Of a stretch of 64,000 nt of DNA, positions 17,850 through 27,077 are shown piece after piece. Under the pieces are notes generated by a model. It was not told the origin of the DNA. It saw only the letters and a list, made by a program, of their open reading frames with translations, and made no database searches. How positions within the stretch are numbered: the stretch's first letter is position 1; each line of letters begins with the position of its first letter. The translations under genes and the position numbers were made by a program. This DNA is from DATLLN01 sp963809205 (GTDB taxonomy: Bacteria; Actinomycetota; Thermoleophilia; Gaiellales; JAICJC01): assembly GCA_963809205.1 (NCBI GenBank), contig CAWEIS010000028.1:248001-312000 (forward strand). Direction: 5' to 3'.

Positions 17850-18803
17850 ATGGCCCCGACCAAGGTCCTGCTGGCCTCTCCCCGTGGCTACTGCGCCGGT
17901 GTCGATCGGGCGGTCGACACCGTCGAGCGCGCGCTCGACCACTTCGGCGCGCCGGTGTACGTGCGCAAGGAGATCGTGCACAACGGCCACGTCGTCCGCG
18001 ATCTGTCCGACCGCGGCGCGGTGTTCGTCGACAGCGAGCTCGATGTGCCCGCGCGGCGGCGTCGTCGTCCTCTCCGCCCACGGGGTCGCGCCCGACGTCT
18101 ACCGCAACTGCAGCGCCCGCGGCCTGCGGATGATCGACGCCACCTGCCCGCTGGTGACGAAGGTGCACACGGAGGCCAGGCGGTTCGCCGCCGACGGCTA
18201 CACCATCGTCCTGGTCGGCCACGAGGGCCACGAGGAGGTCGTCGGCACCATGGGCGAGGCGCCGGCCTCGATCCAGCTGATCGGGTCGGTCGCCGAGATC
18301 GACGGCCTGGAGATCGCCGATCCCGAGCGCGTCGCTTACATCACGCAGACCACGCTGTCGGTCGACGAGACGGTGGAGATCATCGGCGCGCTGCGCGAGC
18401 GGTACCCGGCGATCGTCGGGCCGAAGAAGGACGACATCTGCTACGCCACCCAGAACCGGCAGAACGCGGTCAAGCAGCTGGCGCGCGAGGTCGATCTGGT
18501 GCTGGTGATCGGCTCGCGGAACTCGTCGAACTCGAACCGGCTGGTCGACGTGACGCGCGAGATGGGCGTGCGCGTCCTACCTGATCGACGACGAGACCGA
18601 CATCGACGCCGCCTGGCTGGAGGGCGTCGCGGACGGTGGGCGTCACCTCGGGCGCCTCGGCCCCCGAGTGGCTGGTCGAGCGCGTCGTCTCGTACTTCCG
18701 GTCGCTCGGCGTCGAGAACGTCGAGTCGCACGAGCTGGTGGACGAGAACGTCCACTTCTCGCTGCCCGTCGAGCTGCGACGGGCCTCCTCCGTCAGCCCG
18801 TAG
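17850..18803 (+). CDS. ispH: 4-hydroxy-3-methylbut-2-enyl diphosphate reductase, three frameshifts
   Basis: IspH makes IPP and DMAPP in the last step of the MEP isoprenoid pathway, using a [4Fe-4S] cluster. ATG at 17850 starts MAPTKVLLASPRGYCAGVDR with the first cluster Cys; IDATCPLVTKVHTEA and KKDDICYATQNRQNAV give the other two. RGGVVVLSAHGVAPDVYRN, KVHTEARRF and GSRNSSNSNRLVDV are typical. Extra bases near 18052 (CCC for CC), 18578 and 18638 each shift the frame by +1, and together restore it, so the locus is exactly 318 codons. Since the gene is essential in this pathway, sequence error is likely. The 3' end overlaps the convergent histidine kinase by 11 bp. Confidence 0.9.
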
Positions 18804-21800
18804 CCCGCGCCGGGAGGGTGAACCGGACGGTCGTCCCGATCCCCGGGTCGGACTCGATGTCGAAGCTGCCGCCGGCCAGGCGCACGCGCTCGGCCGCGCT
18901 GTCCAGGCCGAGGTGCAGGCGCGTCACGCTGCGATCGAGCGCGCGGCCGACGTCGAACCCGATCCCGTCGTCCACCACCTCGGCCACCACCGCGCCGTTC
19001 TGGTCGGCCAGCGCGACGCGTAGGCTGGCGGCCCGCGAGTGCTTGCGCGCGTTCCCGACCAGCTCCTGCACCGTCCGGTAGCAGAGCGACTCGACATCGC
19101 CCGAGTGGCGCGAGACGCTGGCCTCCAGCCGCGTGCGGATCGGCGTCGTCCGCTGGGTCTCCTCGAGCAGCTCCGCCACCGCCGCGACCAGACCGCGCTG
19201 CTGGAGCAGCGGCGGGCGCAGCTCGAAGGTCAGCCGGCGCGTCCGCTCGACCGCCTCGGCGAGGGTCGTCGCGCAGGGTGCCGGCCGCCTCGGCCGCCGC
19301 CGTCTCGTCGCCCCGCCGGTGCGCCGCGATCTGGCGGTCGAGGGCGAACAGGGCGGCCGTCATCACCTGGATCGTGTCGTCATGCAGCTCGGTCGCGATC
19401 CGCGCCCGCTCCGCGTCGGCCGAGCGCAGCAGCTCGCCGAGCACACGCTGGCGCTGCGCCTCGCTGGCCGCCAGCGCCGCCTGGGCGCGGTCACGCTCGA
19501 CGGCGGTGGCCAGGATGTTGGCGGTCGCCTGCAGGTAGTCGACCTCGTCCTCGGTGAACGCGCGCACCTCGGTGCTGTACACGGCGAGCACGCCGTAGGG
19601 CGCCGGCGTGCCGGCGATCTTGACGCAGATCAGGCTGCGCATCCCCACCCGCCGCGCCTCGTCGAGCACCCGGAACCGGGTCTCCTGCTCCAGGTCGCCG
19701 CTGATCAGCGGCGCCTCGGTCATCAGGGTGTAGCCCGCCGCGGTGGCATCCCCGGCCGGGCGGCGGGCGCCGACGGCGCCCCGCCATCGGGCCGGTGCCG
19801 GCGACGATCTCGACGTCGCGGCCGTCGGCCGTCAGCTCGAGCACGGCCGCCGCCCAGACGCCGAGGGTCTCGGCCGCCGCCTCGGTCGCCTCGCGCACCA
19901 GGCGGGCGCGGTCGACGCCCGAGAGGGCGCGCAGCCCCAGCTCGGCGAGCACGCGCTGCTGCCCGGCCCGCCGCTCGGCGGCCTGCTCGGCGCGGTGGCG
20001 GTCGGTGACGTCGTAGATCACGCCCTGGATCAGCCCGGCCACGGCCGCGGGCTCCGTCATCCGCCGGCCCTGGTCGTGCATCCAGCGCACGCTGCCGTCG
20101 CGGCGGACGACGCGGTACTCGAGGTCGAAGTTGTCCCCGCCGGTGAGCATCGCCCGGTAGCGGCGGTCGACGTCGTCGCGGTCGTCGGGGTGGACGCGGT
20201 CGAGCCAGGCGGCGTAGCTGCCCACCCACTCCTCGACCGCGACCTCGAGGATCTCCTCGACCTGCGGGCTGACGTAGATGCCGATGCCGTCGGCGCTGTC
20301 CAGATAGGTGACCAGCGGCACCTGCTCGACCAGGTTGCGATAGCGGGCCTCGGCGGCACGCAGCGCCTCGCCGGACTGCTCGATCTCGGTGACGTCGACG
20401 GTTACGCCGTGCCAGCCGAGCAGGCGGCCGTCGTCGCCGCGCACCTCGGTCTCGATGTCGCGCGCCCAGATCACCCGGCCGTCCACGGTCATCATCCGGT
20501 AGGAGACGTCGTGCGGGCGGCCCTCGGCGATCGCGGCGTGGTAGCCGGCGACGACCTCGTCGCGGTCGTCGGGGTGGAGCGCGGCCTGCCACGTCCCGTG
20601 CGGGTCGGCGTCCCACTGCTCGGCGGAGTGGCCGGTCAGCGTGACGCCCTGCTCGGGGCTGACCAGCGTCGACACCGCGCCGTCGACCGTGCGGAAGTAC
20701 GTCAGGGCCGGCACCTGCTCGGCGAGCAGGCGGTACCGGGTCTCGGACGCCTGCAGCCGCTCGGCGTTCTCGATCAGATCGGTGATGTCGAAGACGATGC
20801 CCAGCCAGACGGTGCCCTGGCCCTGGCCGAGCTCGATCGGCACGGCGGTGTCGCGCACCCACAGCGTGCGCCCGTCGCCGCCGATGAACCGGTACTCGGA
20901 CGACCACGCGGAGCGCGTGTCGCGCGACGCGGTGCCAGGCCGCCTCCAGCCGGTCGCGATCCTCCGGGTAGAGGCTGTTGCGCCACAGCTCGTACGCCCC
21001 GGCGGCCCACTCCTCGGGCGTGTAGCCGAGGCCGTTCAGGGCGGGCGTGTTGTGCATCGTCATCACGTCGTCCTCGCCGATGTCGTAGACGATCGCCGGC
21101 AGCTGCTGGGCGAGCGTGCGGTAGCGCGCCTCCGAGCGCTCCAGCGCCTCGCGGGTCGAGATCATGCTGGTGACGTCGACGATCAGCCCTTGCCAGCGCA
21201 GCTGCGCCCGTCGGCGTCGAACACCGGCAGCGCCGTGTCGCGCACCCAGATCACCTCGCCGTCCGCGCGGCGCATCCGGTACTCGATCGAGTACGGCGGG
21301 TCGGGTGACTGGTCCTCGACCCAGCTCATCACCCGCGCGAAGTCGTCGGGGTGGATCGTCCGCTCCCAGAACGTCTTCGGATCGGCCGCCCACTCCTCCG
21401 GCGAATGGCCGAGCAGGTGGCGGATGCCGTCGGGGTTGGGGATGCTGGAGCGTCCATCGGGTTCGTGACGTAGACGATCGCCGGGAGCTGCTGCGCCAGC
21501 GTGCGGTAACGCAGCTCGGAGCTGCGCAGCGCATCGGCCGTGCGGCTGTGGTCGATGACCACGGTGGCGAGCCGGCCGAGATCGACCAGCACGGCCAGGT
21601 CGGCCTCGCCGATCTCCCGGTCGCGGTCGCGGAAGAACACCTCGAGCTCGTGGTAGCCGCCCTCGCGGCAGGGCAGGTGCACGTAGGCCTCGCGGGCAAC
21701 CCGATCCGCCGAGGTAGCTGAGCGTCTTCTCGTCGCAGGCGGGGTCGGCGGCGTCGCCGACCTTGGGCTCGAGCGGCGGGAACGCGTCGGTGCCCAGCTC

Positions 21801-22010
21801 GACGCCGTCGTCGACGTAGATCGAGATCGGCTGCGACAGCCCGACCGTCGCCACCTCCGGCGAGTCGAGCGTGCCCGTCCAGGCCAGGTTGGTGACGACG
21901 CCGCGCTCCGGCTCCCACTCGGAGTACAGCGCGTGATCCGCGCCGAGCAGCACACGGATGTGCTCGAGGAGCGCGGTCAGCAGGTCCGGCGTGGCCGTCT
22001 CGGAGGCCAA
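18793..22010 (-). CDS. Multi-PAS/GAF sensor histidine kinase (HisKA_3 type), frameshifted
   Basis: About 1,073 aa when joined. From TTG at 22010 it has an N-terminal sensor region (TPDLLTALLEHIRVLLGADH), then at least four PAS domains, each opening with RYRTLAQQLPAIVY-like or RYRNLVEQVPLVTY-like text and ending in PAC motifs (VIWARDIETEVRGDDGRLLG). A GAF domain follows (GMRSLICVKIAGTPAPYGVL). The kinase core has the HisKA_3 H-box ERARIATELHDDTIQVMTAA and the HATPase boxes ELVGNARKHSRA and VVDDGIGFDVGRAL. Shifts lie near 21705, 21455, 21195, 20935, 19780 and 19268. No response regulator lies nearby. A NarL/FixJ-type partner is expected. It follows the epimerase gene by 8 bp. Confidence 0.82.
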
Positions 22011-22018
22011 ACCGGTGA

Positions 22019-23018
22019 TTATCGTCCCCGGGCCTGCCAGATCGTGAGCAGCGCGGCCTCGCGCTGGAGGCTCATCGGGAATCCCCAGCGGCCGGTCTCC
22101 GGCGCGGCGCGGTGCCACGCCAGCGTGTCGGCCACGGTCTCCGCCAGCGGGCGGTGGGTGAGGCCGGCAGCCATCGCCGGGGCAGGGTCGGTGCAGTCGA
22201 GCCAGTGCTCGGCGGGGTCGGGGCCGAGCCACATCGGCAGGTCGCTCCACGGCTCGACGCCCTGATCGATCAGGAACTCGCCGTCGACCCAGTGCAGCGA
22301 CGGCGAGCTGCCGGCCACCTCGGCGCAGGTCTCGATCGTCGAGCCGAGCGTTGCCGGCGTCGCCGGACCGACGCCGTTCAGGACGCCGGTCGTCTCGTTC
22401 TCGAGCAGCGTGACCATCCAGCCGGCCAGGTCGCGGACGTCGATCACCTGGCAGGGCTGGTCGCGCGGCTCCGGGCAGACCACGTCGCCGCCGTCGGCCA
22501 TCCGCACGCGGCCAGTAGGTGAAGCGGTCGGTCGGGTCGTCGGGGCCGACGATCAGGCCCGGACGGACGACCATGGTACGGCCGGGCAGCGCGCGCTCGA
22601 CCGCCTGCTCGCACAGTGCCTTCAGCGGGCCGTAGGTCTCGCCGTCGATCTCCTCGACCGTCGGGTCGTCGATCGTCGCCACCGGGGTCTGCTCGTTGAC
22701 CGCCGTCAGGCCCGTGCCGTCGTACACCGAGACGCTCGAGACGAACAGGTAGCGGTTCACCGAGTCCTTGAGCAGCTCGGCCGACGCCGCGACGATGCGC
22801 GGCAGGTATCCGCTGGTGTCGACCACCGCGTCGAACTCGCGGCCGCGCAGCGCGTCGAGGCCGCCGTCGCGGTCGCCGACCAGCTTCTCGATGGCCGGGA
22901 AGCGCTCGGGGTGCGTCTGCCCGCGGTTGAACAGCGTGACCTCGTGCCCCCGGCCGAGCGCAGACTCCACCACATGCTTGCCGAGGAACACCGTCCCCCC
23001 GAGGACCAGCAATCGCAT
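22019..23018 (-). CDS. NAD-dependent epimerase/reductase family protein, one frameshift
   Basis: ATG at 23018 encodes MRLLVLGGTVFLGKHVVESA, an extended-SDR Rossmann motif (GGTVFLG). VVDTSGYLPR, FVSSVSVYDGTG and the active-site YGPLK (YxxxK) follow, and then VVRPGLIVGPDDPTDRFTYW. A shift near 22507 moves the reading to VIDVRDLAGWMVTLLEN, the family's NAD-dependent second half, ending WQARGR-TAA. About 333 aa. Such proteins act on nucleotide sugars or are reductases of unknown substrate. It precedes the histidine kinase on the same strand. The start lies 9 bp from a palindromic repeat. Confidence 0.82.
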
Positions 23019-23026
23019 CGGCGCAC

Positions 23027-23057
23027 TGTAACAACGGGGTCAGACCCCTTTGTTACA
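23027..23057. repeat. Palindromic repeat, GGGGTC-A-GACCCC core (copy 2)
   Basis: Arms of 15 bp (23027-23041 and 23043-23057) around a central A, with one mismatch. The outer arm TGTAACAA matches copy 1. It lies 9 bp upstream of the epimerase start and 40 bp from copy 3, so the two form a closely spaced pair. Confidence 0.8.
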
Positions 23058-23097
23058 CCGCCGCTAGCCGAACAAAGCGGTGGTCACAGCGAACGGT

Positions 23098-23126
23098 GAA
23101 AAAACGGGGTCTGACCCCGTTTTTTC
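23098..23126 (-). terminator. Palindrome with A/T outer arms, copy 3; likely ileS terminator
   Basis: A perfect 14-bp inverted repeat (23098-23111 and 23113-23126) with a single central base. On the minus strand it forms a GC-rich stem ending in a six-T run, 25 bp after the ileS stop, the form of a rho-independent terminator. The core belongs to the same GGGGTC(A/T)GACCCC family as the other copies, but the outer arms are A6/T6 in place of GTGTAACAAC. Confidence 0.6.
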
Positions 23127-23150
23127 GGGAGGCGTCCGCGCCGGCGGCCG

Positions 23151-26100
23151 TCAGGCGCGGGCGATGGCGAGCTCGGCGCCGGGCTCGACGGCCACGGCCA
23201 GGGTCTCGCTGGCGATCCAGTCGCCGTGCGCAGCGAAGGCCTCGGCCAGGCCGTCGTCGCGGGGATAGGTCAGCCGGATGCGGTCGGTGACCTCGAGGCC
23301 GGCGTCCTTGCGCATCAGGTTGATGCGGCGGATGACGTCGCGGGCAGACCCCTCGAGCGCCAGCTCGGGCGTGATCTCGGTATCGAGCGCGACGACGTAC
23401 CCGTGATCGTCGAGCACGGAGAAGCCCTCGCGGGCCTTCGTCCGCAGCTCGTACTCGCCGGGCTCGAGCACCCAATCGCCGACCTCGACGCGGTCGCCGG
23501 CGATGCGGAACTCGCCCTCCCGCAGCAGGCCCTGGATCATCCCCAGGTCGCGGCCGTACTTCGGGCCGAGCACCTTGAGCAGCGGCATCACCGACGCCTC
23601 GGCGAACTCCTCAGCCGACGTCGCGGCGCGCACCTCCTTGACCGACAGCTCGGCCGCGATCAGCCCGGCGTGGCGCTCGATCCTCGCGCGCTTCTCCGGA
23701 TCGTCCGTCGCGACTGCGAGCGTCGCCAGCGGCTGGCGCAGGTTGACCGACGCCGCGTCCCGGGCGCGGCGGCCCAGCTCGACGACGGTGCGAACGCTGT
23801 CCATCTCGGCGACCAGCGCGTCGTTCGCCAGCATCGGGTGCACGGCCGGGTAGCCCGAGTGATGCACGCAGTCCGGCGCCTCGTCGCACACGCCGCGCAC
23901 CAGGTTCTGCCACAGCTCGTCGGCCAGGAACGGCATCACCGGCGCCACGGAACGACTCAGCTGCACCAGTGCGTACCACAGCGTGTCGTACGCCGCGCGC
24001 TTGCCGGCGTCGTCCGCGTTCTTCCAGAAGCGCCCGCGGGAGAGCCGGACGTACCACGTCGACTGATCGTCGATCTGCGACTCGACCGCGCGCACCAGCC
24101 GCGGCGAGTCGTACGCGTCGAGCGCTGCGCGGCACTCCTCCACCATCTGCTGCGTCCGCGCCAGCAGCCAGCGGTCGAGCGGCTGCAGCGCGTCGCCCTC
24201 GGGCCCCGACGCGAGCATCCCGTACGACGGCCGGTAGTCGTCGATCCGCGCGTAGGTGACGAAGAACGCATAGCTGTTCCACAGCGTCAGCAGCCGTCGC
24301 TTGACCTGATCGGCCGGCCCGTAGCCGAAGCTCAGGTTCTGTCCCGGCGTCTGGTTCGCGTACATCCAGCGCATGACGTCGGCGCCCATCGACTCCACCG
24401 CGTCGTCGAACCAGATCGCGTTGCCCCAGGACTTGTGCATCGGACGGCCGGTCTCGTCGTTCACCTTCTCGTGGGACAACACGCGCCTGTACGGCGTGTC
24501 GCCTGTGATGGCGACGCTCATGAAGAGCATCGAGTAGAACCACAGCCGGATCTGCTCGCGCATCTCGGTCACCCAGTCCGCCGGGAACCAGCGTTCCCAG
24601 TCCTCGTGCGTCGGCAGGTCGGCGATCGTCAGACCCTCACCGGCGCCGGCGGCGTACCCGTGCTCCACGAACGTGTCGTTCCCCCAACCCAGCGTCGAGA
24701 ACGGGATGATCCCCGCGTCCAGCCAGCAGTCGCCGACGTCGGGCAACCGGTGAGCGTCGGCGCCGCACTCGGCGCAGCCGATCTCGACCTCGTCGATCCA
24801 CGGGCGGTGCAGCTCCTGGACCGCATCGAGGCCGCGCAGCGCGCGCTCGGCCAGCTCCTCGCGCGAGCCGATCACGGTCATGTGGCCGTCCGGGCAGAAG
24901 TAGAACGGTAGGGGCAGTCCCCAGTAGCGCTTGCGGCTGATGCACCAGTCGCCCATGTTGCGCAGCCAGTCCTCCATCCGCTTGCCGTACTGCGCCGGCG
25001 TCCACTCGACCCGCCGGGCGGCATCGATCATCGGCTGGCGCAGCTGGTCGCAGCGGATGAACCACTCGTCGACCAGCCGGTAGATCAGCTCCGTGCCGCA
25101 GCGCCAGCACACGGGATACCGGTGGGTGATCTCGCCGGCATCGACCAGCCGGCCGCGCTGCCCGAGGTCCTCGAGGATCTGCTGCGCCGCGTCGGCGGTG
25201 TGGCGGCCGTGCAACCAGCCGAATCCGTCGTAGAACGCGCCCGACTCGTCGACCGGCACGATCGTCGCGAGCCCTTCGCGGCGGCCCAGCTCGAAGTCCT
25301 CGGCGCCGCAGCCCGGCGCGATGTGGACGATGCCCGTGCCCTCGTCCATCGAGACCTCATCCCAGGCGACGATCCGGTGCTCGACGCCCTCCTGTGCGGC
25401 GAGGTCGTCGAACGGCCCGGCGTACGCCAGCCCGACCAGCTCGGAGCCCTTGACCGTGCCCACCACCTTGCCCTTGAGCGGCACGTGGTCGAGCCGGCTT
25501 CGGGCCACGTAGGCGATCCCGGCGCCGGTCTGCACCCGCGCGTAGTCCGCGTCGGGGAGCACCGCCGCCGCGACGTTCGCGGGCAGCGTCCAGGGCGTCG
25601 TCGTCCACACGACCAGCTCCTCGTGCTCGCGGCCGACCAGCGGAAACCGCACGAACAGCGAGGGGTGGGTGATCTCCTTGTAGGAATCGATCAGCTCGTG
25701 CTGGGAGAGCGACGTGCCGCAGCGCGGGCACCAGGGCATCGACCGGTGGCCCTTGTACAGCCAGTCGCGCTCCTGGCAGGTCTTCAGGAAGCCCCAGATG
25801 TACGAGATGTTCGTGTCGGTCATCGTGAAGTAGCTGCGCTCCCAGTCCATCCACTGACCGAGGCGGATCGACTGGTCGGTCTGCACCTGCGCGTACTGCG
25901 CAACCCGATCGCGGCACGCGCGGGCGAAGCGGTCGAGGCCGTACTCCTCGATCTCCCGCTTGGAGTTGAGCCCCAGCGCCTTCTCGACCTCGACCTCGAC
26001 CCACAGGCCCTGGCAGTCGAAGCCGTTCTGGTAGCGCTGATCCTCGCCCAGCATCGCGTGGTAGCGCTGCCAGACGTCCTTCAGCGTGCGGCCCCAGGCG

Positions 26101-26282
26101 TGGTGCACGCCCATCGGGTTGTTCGCCGTGATCGGGCCGTCGAAGAACGAGAACCGCTGCTCGGCGCCGCGGTTGGCGTCCCTCAGGCGCTCGAAGCTGC
26201 GCTCGGCCTTCCACCGCTCGAGCGTGCGCTGCTCGAGCGCGACGTGGTCGGGCTGCTTGTTGACGGGGCTGAATCCGGGCAC
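23151..26282 (-). CDS. ileS: Isoleucyl-tRNA synthetase
   Basis: An intact 1,043-aa class Ia synthetase that charges tRNA-Ile. GTG at 26282 starts VPGFSPVNKQPDHVALEQRT. The HIGH region is unusual: ITANNPMGVHHAWGRTLKDV near residue 55. The editing/CP1 insertion carries VVWTTTPWTLPANVAAAVLP near residue 230. Zinc-type Cys pairs are seen in CPRCGTSLSQ and CWRCGTELIY, and the KMSKS loop is GRPMHKSWGNAIWFDD near 640. The C-terminal anticodon-binding domain ends PGAELAIARA-TGA. Nothing is broken over 3.1 kb. Downstream is a terminator-like palindrome, and a 47-aa ORF with a strong ribosome site starts just upstream. Confidence 0.95.
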   Translation of the reverse strand: MPGFSPVNKQPDHVALEQRTLERWKAERSFERLRDANRGAEQRFSFFDGPITANNPMGVHHAWGRTLKDVWQRYHAMLGEDQRYQNGFDCQGLWVEVEVEKALGLNSKREIEEYGLDRFARACRDRVAQYAQVQTDQSIRLGQWMDWERSYFTMTDTNISYIWGFLKTCQERDWLYKGHRSMPWCPRCGTSLSQHELIDSYKEITHPSLFVRFPLVGREHEELVVWTTTPWTLPANVAAAVLPDADYARVQTGAGIAYVARSRLDHVPLKGKVVGTVKGSELVGLAYAGPFDDLAAQEGVEHRIVAWDEVSMDEGTGIVHIAPGCGAEDFELGRREGLATIVPVDESGAFYDGFGWLHGRHTADAAQQILEDLGQRGRLVDAGEITHRYPVCWRCGTELIYRLVDEWFIRCDQLRQPMIDAARRVEWTPAQYGKRMEDWLRNMGDWCISRKRYWGLPLPFYFCPDGHMTVIGSREELAERALRGLDAVQELHRPWIDEVEIGCAECGADAHRLPDVGDCWLDAGIIPFSTLGWGNDTFVEHGYAAGAGEGLTIADLPTHEDWERWFPADWVTEMREQIRLWFYSMLFMSVAITGDTPYRRVLSHEKVNDETGRPMHKSWGNAIWFDDAVESMGADVMRWMYANQTPGQNLSFGYGPADQVKRRLLTLWNSYAFFVTYARIDDYRPSYGMLASGPEGDALQPLDRWLLARTQQMVEECRAALDAYDSPRLVRAVESQIDDQSTWYVRLSRGRFWKNADDAGKRAAYDTLWYALVQLSRSVAPVMPFLADELWQNLVRGVCDEAPDCVHHSGYPAVHPMLANDALVAEMDSVRTVVELGRRARDAASVNLRQPLATLAVATDDPEKRARIERHAGLIAAELSVKEVRAATSAEEFAEASVMPLLKVLGPKYGRDLGMIQGLLREGEFRIAGDRVEVGDWVLEPGEYELRTKAREGFSVLDDHGYVVALDTEITPELALEGSARDVIRRINLMRKDAGLEVTDRIRLTYPRDDGLAEAFAAHGDWIASETLAVAVEPGAELAIARA

Positions 26283-26312
26283 GCCGCGGATTCTACGCGG
26301 CGCCCGGCGGGG

Positions 26313-26456
26313 CTAGTCCAGCTCGTGACGGTGGCAGTAGTCGTCGAACGCGGCGTACTTGGCGAGGTAGGAGCCGAGCTCGGCGAATCCGAACTCGAAC
26401 CATTCGGCGAGCCAGCGCTCGTCGATCTCGACATGCTTTTCCTGCAGCTCGTCCAT
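26313..26456 (-). CDS. Small ORF, 47 aa, directly upstream of ileS
   Basis: ATG at 26456 is preceded by a strong Shine-Dalgarno GGAGGAG (26466-26472) at ideal spacing. The peptide is acidic and aromatic: MDELQEKHVEIDERWLAEWF, EFGFAELGSYLAKYAAFDDY, CHRHELD. It ends 30 bp before the ileS GTG. It contains a single Ile, so it does not look like an attenuator peptide for isoleucine. The 117-bp leader before it (26457-26573) holds a short hairpin (GGGGAGACCCC, around 26475) next to the ribosome site. I do not recognise the family; it is probably a real, co-transcribed microprotein. Confidence 0.6.
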   Translation of the reverse strand: MDELQEKHVEIDERWLAEWFEFGFAELGSYLAKYAAFDDYCHRHELD

Positions 26457-26573
26457 CTTGATGATCTCCTCCGGGCGGGGTCTCCCCGGAAATGAAGCCT
26501 TTGCCCTCGAGCTCGTACCCTGAGCTACAAGGGTTTCCGATGGTTCAGTAATCGGCCGCAGGTGGCCCGTGCT

Positions 26574-27077
26574 TTACGACTTCTGTGACGATTGCAGCTG
26601 CTCGATCGCCTGACGCCCGTTGAGAAAGGCGATCTCGGCCATCGGCAGGTCGTCCAGCGGGAACCAGCCGATCTCGCTGACATCGTCGGCGGGAGCCTCG
26701 GCGCCTCCCACGACCGAGGCCGTGAAGTACACGTTCAGCGTCGCCACGCCGCCGTCGCCGTAGGTGTCCAGGAAGAAGCCGAGCAGCCGCTCGATCCGGA
26801 TGTCGAGGCCGGTCTCCTCGCGCAGCTCGCGGACGGCGGTGTCCGCGGGCAGCTCGAGCGGCTCGACGAATCCGCCGGGCAGATCCCACATCCCCTCCTG
26901 CGGCGGCCGGGCGCGGCGCGTCAGCATCAGCCGGCCGTCGCGGAGCACCAGAGCGCTGGCCGTCGGCGCGGGATTGTCGTAGATGACCAGGCCACACGCC
27001 GGGCAGTGCAGCTCGGCGCGGTGGACGAGCGGTGCTCCGCAGCGCGGGCAGTGAACCCAGTCATCCCGGTGCGCCAT
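26574..27077 (-). CDS. Nudix hydrolase with N-terminal zinc ribbon
   Basis: An intact 167-aa protein. The N-terminal ribbon has CPRCGAPL and CPACGLVIYDNP (residues 10-36). The Nudix box GGFVEPLELPADTAVRELRE followed by ETGLDI (residues 67-92) matches G-x5-E-x7-REUxEExGU. The combination resembles NudC-like and ADP-ribose-type hydrolases with a ribbon, which clear nucleoside diphosphate derivatives such as NADH or ADP-ribose; this is much shorter than NudC (about 260 aa), so the substrate is open. ATG at 27077 overlaps the upstream serine hydrolase by 17 bp, so the two genes are likely co-expressed. Confidence 0.88.
   Translation of the reverse strand: MAHRDDWVHCPRCGAPLVHRAELHCPACGLVIYDNPAPTASALVLRDGRLMLTRRARPPQEGMWDLPGGFVEPLELPADTAVRELREETGLDIRIERLLGFFLDTYGDGGVATLNVYFTASVVGGAEAPADDVSEIGWFPLDDLPMAEIAFLNGRQAIEQLQSSQKS

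Noticed and set aside
17850..18803. Programmed ribosomal frameshifting in ispH
   Set aside because: Three shifts in one gene, no slippery heptamer and no common stimulatory structure. Sequence error is simpler.
16447..19023. 858-codon plus-strand frame across the EamA, CAP and ispH loci
   Set aside because: Only the part from about 18052 to 18578 is real (ispH after its first insertion); the rest is a frame shadow.
26511..26560. tRNA-like D-arm (GTAGCTCAGGGTACGAGC) on the minus strand upstream of the 47-aa ORF
   Set aside because: The D-stem pairs, but the following arm lacks U33, no T-loop (TTCRA) is present and the acceptor ends do not pair. Not a tRNA; also no T-box consensus (TGGNACCGCG) was seen for ileS control.
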